A DNA stretch of 11,179 nt from Dictyocoela muelleri. Lineage: Eukaryota; Microsporidia. The position numbers and the translations under genes are program-made. The stretch covers positions 1 to 11,179 of the forward strand of contig SDVU01000715.1 in NCBI GenBank assembly GCA_016256075.1. The letters are read 5' to 3'. Positions 1 through 7,900 of the stretch are shown piece by piece. Each line of letters begins with the position of its first letter. Position 1 is the first letter of the stretch. Below the pieces are notes generated by a model. It saw only the letters and a list, made by a program, of their open reading frames with translations. It did no database searches and was not told the origin of the DNA.

Positions 1-56
1 AATAAATTCAATTTAAATAAAAAATCTTTATTAAATAACTATTTAATAAATCCGCG

Positions 57-79
57 GAACTGGGTCAACGCCCACACTA
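57..79 (+). repeat. Probable degenerate unit of the 17-bp minisatellite family
   Basis: Seen: GAACT followed by GGTCAACGCCCACACTA at 63-79. This matches about 14 of 17 positions of the family unit GATCAACACCCACACCA, read in the same orientation as the copy at 2039-2081, which also has GAACT just before its first unit. It is a GC-richer patch in AT-rich DNA. With a single unit, chance similarity cannot be excluded. Confidence 0.35.
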
Positions 80-261
80 TTTAACACTAACCAATTAGTT
101 TATTTTAAAAATATAACTTCTAATAAGTTAGATCCAAAGTGGTCCTGTCGTTCAAAATCTTAGCAGTCAATAAAAAAGAAATAGTATAAAGATAGGAACG
201 AATGAAGTTTTCAGGTTTGTAAATATAAAACACATGCGTCCTATGATGGAGCAGGTTGTCG

Positions 262-285
262 TAAATGTTGATCGGTCAACATTTA
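262..285. repeat. Perfect inverted repeat, 10-bp arms
   Basis: Arms TAAATGTTGA (262-271) and TCAACATTTA (276-285) are exact reverse complements around a 4-nt TCGG spacer. The element sits in a slightly GC-richer patch (about 225-355) without an ORF. A binding site for a dimeric protein or a transposon remnant is possible; nothing nearby decides. Confidence 0.6.
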
Positions 286-2038
286 GACCTAGAACCAATT
301 ATAAGATATATGTTAAGTTCTTTATATCCGGCATTTTATTGGTTAACCGGGCGATATAAAAAAATATAAAGAAATAAAAAATAAAAAGTATGGTGAGAGA
401 ATTAAATAAACATTATTTAAATAAAATTTTTAAATACCACAATCTTATTTGTCGACTCGATCGTTTAATAAAAACAATATTTAGATATTACATATGTAAA
501 ATGAAAAAAATCTAATGATAATATTAATTGCACATTTTTCACTTTATATTTATCAAAATCTTGATTAAATTTTTTTATAAATAATAAAAATACAAATGAA
601 AATTAGATTTACAATCTTAAAAAATTTGCTAAAATAAACCAATATAACAGTTCTGAAATTTTTTAGTTTATATTTACTGGTTTACGATTTATTCGTTTAG
701 GATTTTTCCACATAATTTTAAACATATCATTTTTTATTAAAATAAAGTTATTCTACTCAGAGACATATGAATTTGATTTTAAAAATTACATTCTAATGCT
801 TATTCTTTGTAATAATGTTATAATCAAAATCCTCTACTAGTAGATTACGATTATTAAAATTTAAAACTTTAATAAAAATATTTTTTATAAACTTTGGAAA
901 TACAGGTATTCAAATTTCTATCTTTAATTTAGTTTTTCACGCATAAAATATAATATTAGCCTGTTTAAAATCCCCTAGTAATTCCGAAATGTGTTTATGA
1001 TGTTGAAAAATGAACACTAGTGTTTTACTTATAAACAAAGTCTCTTTAAAAATGGTTCAGTTTATTTTTTTTCCAAAAAGGGAATTTTAAAGACTATGTT
1101 TGAGTGTCTTTTTAAACCCTTTAACTTGGCCTCGAAACTCGGAATGTCTTAATAAACGTTTAACATGCATTTTTTAATATTTAGTTATGATATCCCCGAA
1201 TTTTTTTTTACAAAACTCTTTTCAAGTATCAGTGGCGATTATTTTAAATCGTACTTTTAGCGAACTTAATTACTTAATTCATCAGATACACTTATTGAAT
1301 TTTTTAATAAAAGTGAGAAAAAATGCAAACTTTAAAAAAATACCCCAGCCCAACAAGATATATTTATATATTACATTATTTCATGGTATTTTTTTAGATT
1401 AAATATGTATATAAACAATATTTAATGAATATTACATGAACTTGTATATTTTATATGAAATTTCTTCTTTTATTCTACCATATTGCATACCTCACATTTT
1501 TTTAACAAAATCATCTATTTTATTTCGTGAAATTCTTATATTTTCGTTGAAAAACTATTATTTAAGTTACCTGCTGATAACTGAGATGGGTTATTAAAAT
1601 TATATATAATTATCCTGGCCTTAGTCATATCTTAGTTATCAATATAAGTTTTATAAATGCCATCATCAAGAATAATTACGTCTTCATAATATTTTTTTCC
1701 ATTAAATTAGCATTTCTAATAAATTTTCATTTCTTCGAACTATATAAGTTATCTAGAATCTCGACATTCTTTAAGTAATTTATGAACATTATCTTTTCAT
1801 CCTATTCCTCATCGTTCTTTTAACCATTATAAGGGCTATAATTATGTGCGACTTTTTTGCGATTTTTTCATTAAAAAATGTTTTTTTATTTTCAATTTTA
1901 AAGTATCTTTTATGCTCTTCACGAATCATTTAGATTTTATAATGATTTTTTTCGATAAATCAAAATCTCCCTATTAAATCTTTAATGCCCATTTTTTAGA
2001 GATCTCTTTTCGCTGCCGACAACCAATAATTATTTATT
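286..2038. other. Gene-free AT-rich stretch
   Basis: No convincing gene on either strand. The longest frames are short, rich in K, N, I and F, and have no recognisable motif; the 71-codon + frame at 1187-1402 looks like composition noise. The minus strand at about 1430-1930 has several short frames in a row and could be long-decayed coding sequence, but I cannot identify it. GGTTAACC at 341-348 is a minor 8-bp palindrome. Confidence 0.6.
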
Positions 2039-2081
2039 GTCGAACTCCAAATCAACACCCACCCCAGATCAGCATCCACTT
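2039..2081 (+). repeat. Two-unit copy of the 17-bp minisatellite, opposite orientation to the main array
   Basis: Seen: GTCGAACTCCAAATCA at the left edge, then CCCACCCCAGATCAGCATCCACTTA. Reverse complemented, it gives two units, GGATGCTGATCTGGGGT and GGGTGTTGATTTGGAGT, followed by TCGAC. Both edges (CCACTT on one side, GTCGAAC plus CCAAATCA on the other) are the same as at the six-unit array 2594-2700. The two loci therefore share boundaries and differ mainly in unit number, as expected of a dispersed element carrying a variable-number repeat. Confidence 0.75.
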
Positions 2082-2593
2082 ATTTTTCAATAAATTTTAT
2101 TATAATATGACATACAAAAAGCATTACTCTTAATTGTGTCTAAAATTTCTAAAGGTATGGCACAAAAATTTCTTTTATACTTTTGGTAGATTTTGCCTAC
2201 ATTTTAGAAAGGAAATAGTAAAAAAAACAATTATGGGAGGGAAATGGAAGGATTAAAAATTCAAATATTTAAATCTTAAATATTTTTAATATTTTAAATT
2301 TCAAGAGGAAGAAATTAATATCTTTTATTTAAAAAAAATATTTTTTTTATTTATATTTTAGTGACTTTTAAATTCCCTTTTCTTTTAAAAAGAGAATAAA
2401 CGACAATTAAATAACTTATTTAATGAATTAAAAAACATTTTTTAAATTTTAGATTTTTTTAAAATTATTTAGTTTTAATTAAATCAAAAAACTGCTGACT
2501 GTCAGAAAGTGGCGAAAAGTTTGACTGCATTAGGCTCATTTTAGAAAGGGAACATTTAGGTCAAAGTTATTTGGTGCGGGGCTTATTAGAAGT
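2082..2593. other. Gene-free AT-rich stretch
   Basis: No supportable gene. It holds long A and T runs. A 13-bp direct repeat CATTTTAGAAAGG occurs at about 2200 and 2538, roughly flanking the AT-rich part. A small inverted repeat CTGACtGTCAG lies near 2495. No function can be assigned. Confidence 0.6.
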
Positions 2594-2700
2594 GGGTGTT
2601 GATCTTGTGCGGGTGTTGATCTTGTGCGGGTGTTGATCTGGTGTGGGTGTCGATCTGGTGTGGGTGTCGATCTGGTGTGGGTGCTGATTTGGCGTTCGAC
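2594..2700 (-). repeat. 17-bp minisatellite, six units
   Basis: On the + strand, six consecutive 17-bp units run 2594-2695: GGGTGTTGATCTTGTGC twice, GGGTGTTGATCTGGTGT once, GGGTGTCGATCTGGTGT twice, and a diverged GGGTGCTGATTTGGCGT, followed by TTCGAC. Neighbouring units are identical or nearly so, which points to recent unit duplication. The diverged last unit adjoins the GTCGAAC border also seen at 2039. The array is far more GC-rich than its surroundings. Any reading frame through it is a by-product of the repeat. The minus-strand label follows the orientation of the adjoining dispersed repeat. Confidence 0.95.
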
Positions 2701-2720
2701 AATTATTAATATATATATCC

Positions 2721-2882
2721 CTTATATTATTACATGCTGACAAATCCATAGCTGCCACCCGGAGAGTTGTCACATACCGTAGTCTTTAGACCTTTGGTTC
2801 TTGATGTACCGACAATAATCACTCCTAAGCTGCCCAAAAGCTCAGCTTTACACGCAATTCTCTTTTTTTCAACGACACAGCA
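2721..2882 (-). repeat. Dispersed repeat, copy 1
   Basis: Read on the minus strand, this aligns end to end with 10020-10180 on the + strand. Shared blocks include GCTTTTGGG(C/T)AGCTTA, ACCAAAGGTC, GTGACAACTCTC, AGC(A/T)(A/G)TTATGGAT-like sequence and CAGCATGTAAT, ending in ATATAAG. By eye, identity is about three quarters to four fifths with a few indels. Past its end, a short AT run leads straight into the minisatellite. No coding capacity is seen. The family is undetermined: a SINE body, a MITE or part of a larger element are all possible. Confidence 0.85.
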
Positions 2883-3105
2883 GGATACAGGTAATTAGTG
2901 GCTTTTCATGAATTTTTATTTACCACTACTTTTTGACGAGATGCGTCGCCGCACTATCCCCACACCTAAGAGAGTCCCTTCTGCTTCATTGTCATATTAG
3001 ACCAAGTCTCAATCAGCTATACCACACTGGAACAACTGTATATTACTACTATATTTCTATAGTTTTTGACCACTTAATGTCATTCCCACATTATTTATTA
3101 AAGAG

Positions 3106-3178
3106 AGACGTCGGCGGGATTCGAACCACGACACTTAAATTTTACGTTCAAGAGTGATAACCACTAAGCTATATGGCT
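3106..3178 (-). pseudogene. tRNA-like element (tRNA pseudogene or SINE head)
   Basis: The minus strand gives 73 nt with canonical tRNA spacing: T8-A9, A14, G18-G19, a five-nt variable region and T-loop TTCGAAT. Position for position the spacing is that of a real tRNA. The helices are not: acceptor, D and T stems contain several mismatches, and the anticodon stem pairs only if shifted by one (CTTGAA with TTTAAG). In standard register the anticodon would be GTA, but with C rather than T at position 33. No T-run follows directly, so a normal short tRNA transcript is unlikely. I read this as a decayed tRNA or, more interestingly, a tRNA-derived retroposon head. The D-arm region looks most like tRNA-Val, weakly. 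Confidence 0.65.
3117..3171 (-). promoter_or_regulatory. Type 2 RNA polymerase III promoter (A and B boxes)
   Basis: On the minus strand TAGCTTAGTGG (3171-3161) fits the A-box consensus TRGYNNARNNGG, and GGTTCGAATCC (3127-3117) fits the B-box consensus GGTTCGANTCC without mismatch. Their spacing is that of a tRNA gene. Both boxes are intact although the tRNA stems are broken, so TFIIIC binding and transcription remain possible. The first TTTT downstream on this strand is at 2839-2836, about 340 nt away and inside the dispersed repeat. Confidence 0.7.
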
Positions 3179-3465
3179 AAAACATATCGATTTTTCAATT
3201 TCAACTTCAAAGAGATAATTATGGGGTTATATTGTCGTTTAATGATATGTTAATTATTTTCGGTAACTTTAATAGACAAGTTTTATTTATTTATTTTGAC
3301 ACCTTTTTTAAAAAACTAATGTTTATACATGTGATAATTTCATAACTTCATAATTTCGTATCCCAATGTTGTTTAAAACATCGTTCTTTTTTTTCAAATT
3401 TTTTTAATTGATCATTTTTAATCTTAAATTATTTGTGTATCATTTTTTGATTTTATGCATTCATC
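3179..3465. other. AT-rich upstream region of RPB1
   Basis: Between the tRNA-like element and the TATA-like box there is no ORF or repeat of note, only T-rich runs. It probably contains whatever distal promoter RPB1 has. The tRNA-like element points away from RPB1, so the two would be divergently transcribed. Confidence 0.5.
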
Positions 3466-3473
3466 TATAAATT
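3466..3473 (+). promoter_or_regulatory. TATA-like box of RPB1
   Basis: TATAAATT lies 42-49 nt before the ATG at 3515. In microsporidia transcription starts very close to the start codon, so a TATA-type box at this distance is plausible. In such AT-rich DNA the motif alone is weak evidence. Confidence 0.4.
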
Positions 3474-3508
3474 AAAAAATTTTGCATAAATTAAAAATTT
3501 CAAAATTC

Positions 3509-3514
3509 ACCCAC
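3509..3514 (+). promoter_or_regulatory. CCC-type start-proximal motif
   Basis: ACCCAC sits directly before ATG 3515, a rare C-run in an AT-rich leader. A CCC- or GGG-like motif immediately upstream of the start codon is described as a general microsporidian transcription signal. It supports both the chosen start and the lineage guess. Confidence 0.5.
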
Positions 3515-4944
3515 ATGGTTAGACGTCAATTGTTTAGGAGAGAGGTGAGTGGAATTCAATTTGGATTACTATCACCAGAAGAGATAAAGGCATCTAGTGT
3601 GGTGAAGATTGACTGCCCCGAGACAATGGAAGGGGGGTTGCCAAAGCCAGGCGGTCTGATTGATTGTAAAATGGGAACAACAGAGCGTGAATTTCTATGT
3701 GCTTCTTGCGGACAAGATATGACATCATGTGTGGGGCATTTTGGACATATCGAATTAGTAAAGCCAGTTTTTCACGTTTATTTCATAAGCAAAATAAAGA
3801 AGGTGCTTGAGTGCGTCTGCTTTTATTGCTCAAAATTAAAAATTGATAAAAAAAAATTAAATATAAAAAAAGAGGGAAGTATAATTATGACAGACATTGA
3901 TATTTCGGATAATGAAAAGAATAAAAAATTGATTAAGCATAGCCTTAATAAGGTTTGGAAATTGGCAAAGGGTAAAACAGTATGTCATGGTGATGAAATT
4001 GAAGATGTTGAAGGCATCAAAATATCAGGGTGTGGTTCTAAACAACCATTAATTAAGAAAGAAGGGCTTGGACTTGTAGCGTTCATGAAAGGAGAAGAGT
4101 CTACCGAGGGGAAGGTAATACTCAATGGAGAAAAAGTTTACAACATTCTAAAAAAGATTCCTGATGAAGATCTCGTATTGATGGGATTTGATTTAAAATA
4201 TTCAAGACCTGAGTGGATGTTGATCAGCGTCTTGCTGGTACCACCACCAGCCGTTAGACCTTCAATAATCATGGAAGGTATTTTAAGAAGTGAGGATGAC
4301 CTAACACATAAGTTATCCGATATAGTGAAGGCAAATAACAATTTAAAGAAATATGAGATGGAGGGTGCACCACCTCATATTATCCGGGATTACGAGCAAT
4401 TATTGCAATTTCATGTTGCTACTCTCATTAACAATGATATATCTGGACAACCACAATCACTTCAAAAATCAGGTAGACCTCTTAAAAGCATCAGTGCAAG
4501 ATTAAAAGGAAAAGAAGGTAGAATCAGAGGTAATTTAATGGGAAAAAGAGTTGATTTTAGTGCAAGATCAGTGATAACACCAGATCCAAATATTTCACTT
4601 AATGAAGTTGGTGTACCTAAACATATAGCAATGATTCATACATTTCCAGAAATGGTGACTGCGTTTAACATCGAAAAATTATCTATGTTAGTCAGAAATG
4701 GTCCGGGAATATATCCAGGTGCCAATTATGTCACACGTAGTGACAACTCAAAAGTTGATCTTAGGTATTGTCGAGACATTCTTTTAAAAATTGGAGACAA
4801 GGTAGAAAGGCATATGTTGGATGGTGATTATGTTCTTTTTAATCGACAACCTTCGCTTCACAAAATGAGCATGATGTGTCATAAAGCTAAAATCATGGAT
4901 CTATCTACATTCAGGTTAAATTTAAGTGCTACAAGCCCATACGG

Positions 4945-4977
<33 letters not shown>

Positions 4978-7900
4978 CATGCCTCAAAGTGTTATGGCGC
5001 GTACAGAACTTTCTGAATTACTTCTAGTTTCAAAAAACATCGTATCGCCACAAAGTAACAAGCCAGTCATAGGTATTGTCCAGGATACACTATTAGGTGT
5101 AAGAAAATTCACAAAAAGAGACAATTTCTTAAGTAGAAGAGATGTCATGCAAATCATCTACAGTACGTACTCTGAAGAAAACAGGCTTGATTCAGAAAAA
5201 ATCAATAAACTTTTAAAAAACCCCACAATTATCAGACCAATCAATCTATGGACCGGAAAACAAGTTTTTTCATTTCTTCTTCCTAACTTGAATTACAGAG
5301 GAGAGAGCAATGGTCATGTGACAATTAATGAAATAAGAAAAAATCTAAAGGATAACAACAAAATGATTTATGAAAATATATTTAATGACATACCAATATC
5401 TGAAATAGCACATCCTTTTGATACTTCGACATTTATCCAAGATGGTATTCTTCACACGGGTATAATTGATACAAAAACAGTAGGAAGATCACAAGGCAAT
5501 ATAATTCATATCATCTACAACGACTTTGGTCATGAGGAATGTGAAAGATTTATTAACAACTTGCAAAAAATTATTAATAACTGGCTAACAACAATTGAAG
5601 GATTTTCAATAGGAATTGGTGATACCATTGCCGACGAAGATACCATGAAAGTTATTGTTCAAACAATAGATGATGCCAAAATAAAAGTAAAAAGAATTAT
5701 TAAAGATGTTAGAAATGATAGGCTTGAAAGAAAACCTGGATTATCATTAAGAGAAACTTTTGAGGCAAATATAAATTTAGTTTTAAATAAGGCAAGAGAC
5801 ATTAGTGGTACGAGCGCACAGAAAAGTTTAAAAGAAAATAATAATGTTAAACAAATGGTTCTAGCTGGTAGTAAAGGATCTTTCATTAATATTTCACAAG
5901 TTACAGCATCAGTTGGTCAGCAAAATGTTGAAAATAATCGAATTCCTTTTGGCTTCAGGTACAGAACATTGCCACATTTTTGTCGTGATGATTACGGACC
6001 AGAAAGTCGTGGCTTTGTTGAAAATAGTTTTTTATCTGGATTGACCCCAGAAGAATTCTTTTTCCACGCTATGGGTGGACGTGAAGGTTTAATTGATACA
6101 GCAATTAAAACAGCAGAAACCGGATATATCCAGAGGCGATTAATTAAATCGATGGAAAATATTGCTGTTAAATACGACACGAGTGTTAGAGATTTTAATG
6201 GAAATGTTACACAATTCAGTTATGGAGATGATGGTTATGATGCAACATTTTTAGAAGTCAACAAAGTTGAAACTGACATACCCAAAGAAATTGACCTTGA
6301 AATTTTTGATGATCCTGAACTGCTCCACAGTAGAAAAAATTTAATTATCAACAATAAATTTGCAAAAGCCTTGAAAAACATAAAAAGATTGACAAATTTT
6401 AATTTAACACCATCAGATGAAAAATTAGTAAAAGAAGAGATTTTAAGCCTAATCGATTTTGAACTTGAATTTTTTAAAACGCAACTTGTTTATAAAAAAT
6501 TAGGATTAACAGAACCAAAAAGAGCATTTCCATTTAACATCAAACGACTTTTTTGGAATGCGAAAAGAAATCATCCTGTTTTATTAAAGAAAGATAAATT
6601 CAAAGACATGAATGATAAAATTAATAAAGAATTTACTAATGAAATTGATTATAATAGCTTACCAACAATAAAACAAATCAATACTTTGAAAAATGAAATC
6701 ATTGGCTCAATTAATTTTAACCCCCTTACAAATTTTTTTATAAATTCAAATTTAACAGCTGAAAATATTTATAAAAATCAAATTTCAGTTTCTGGACTAA
6801 AATTTATTCTTTCGAAAATCAAACAAAATCACTTCAGAGCAATCGCACCAACAAATGAAATGGTCGGCACATTAGCAAGTCAGAGTATCGGAGAACCAGC
6901 AACACAAATGACATTAAACACTTTCCATTATGCCGGGGTATCAGCTACAGTTACTAAAGGTGTACCCAGATTAAAAGAATTAATAAATGTCGCAAAATCA
7001 ATAAAAACTCCGAGTATTTCAGTTAGCCTGAAAAGAAAGCATTGCCAAGATTTATCAAATGTGAAAAAATTACAAAGCAATTTAGAATATTTAGAAATAA
7101 GAGATATTCTTATTGCAGCTGAAATAGTCTTTGACCCAGTTTACTATGAAACAGTTTTAAATGAAGATAAAGATCTTGTCTCAGCGTATTATGAATTTCC
7201 CGACGAAATAGAAAATGAAAATTTATCACGATGGGTCTTACGATTAATAATTTACAGAGAAAAAATGATTACTCACCATTTACGAATTTCAGAAATTGTC
7301 AACAAAATTGAAAATGAATTTCATAATGATCTGCAAATAATTCATTCTGACGAAAATTCAGAAAATTTAATAATACGATTACGTGCACGAGGAAATAAAG
7401 ATTCCGATTTTTATAAAAAATTAAATGAAATAATTTCAAAAATACATGTCAAGGGGTATAAAGGAATTAAAAAGGCATTTATTTGTGCTGAAAATGAAGA
7501 TGAAAATAAAACATATCAAATTAATGAAAAAGGGTCGAAAGCGATTAAAGATGATAAAGTTGATAATGATAAGGTTGATAATGAAAATGATAAGGTTGCT
7601 GACGATAAAATTGTGAATGATGATGTAGTTAAAAGAAAAAATAATGAAATTAGTATTGATACTAATGACATTAACAATGACCAAAAAAGATTAAAAAAAT
7701 CCGATAATGTCGATGAGGTTCAACCTAATCCAGTCTATTGCATGAAAACCGAAGGTATAAACATGATCGATATTCTTTCTGATCCTTACGTTGATGGACG
7801 ATTTGTAATTTCGAATTCGATAATCGAAACTTTAGAAGTACTTGGTATTGAAGCCTGTAGACAAAATTTGTTCAATGAATTAAGATCGGTAATTGAAAGT

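Noticed and set aside
1187-1402. 71-codon frame on the + strand
   Set aside because: Composition is what random AT-rich DNA gives, with no motif and no start-proximal CCC/GGG signal.
1430-1930. Run of short minus-strand frames, one with a Cys-x2-Cys pair faintly like an integrase zinc finger, one a 46-codon lysine-rich frame (1789-1929)
   Set aside because: The signals are too short and scattered in AT-rich DNA. At most this is a very old, broken mobile-element or gene relic, and I cannot assign a family.
2199-2555. Direct repeat CATTTTAGAAAGG at about 2200 and 2538 as possible target-site duplication
   Set aside because: The two copies do not bracket a recognisable element, and 13 bp of AT-rich sequence is weak evidence.
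2567-2773. 68-codon frame on the minus strand with repeated THTRSTPTP-like peptides
   Set aside because: It is simply the translation of the 17-bp minisatellite plus flanks; the repeat explains the open frame.
2933-3157. 74-codon open frame on the + strand
   Set aside because: It opens at TTG, and its end (VGGIRTTT) is the typical artefact of reading the complement of a tRNA T-arm. No domain is visible.
3482-3514. Eleven-codon N-terminal extension of RPB1 from TTG
   Set aside because: Nuclear genes rarely start at TTG, the extension has no conservation with RPB1, and the CCC motif sits immediately before the ATG at 3515.
7436-7684. 82-codon minus-strand frame of mostly I, N and F
   Set aside because: It is the shadow of the charged insertion of RPB1 on the opposite strand.
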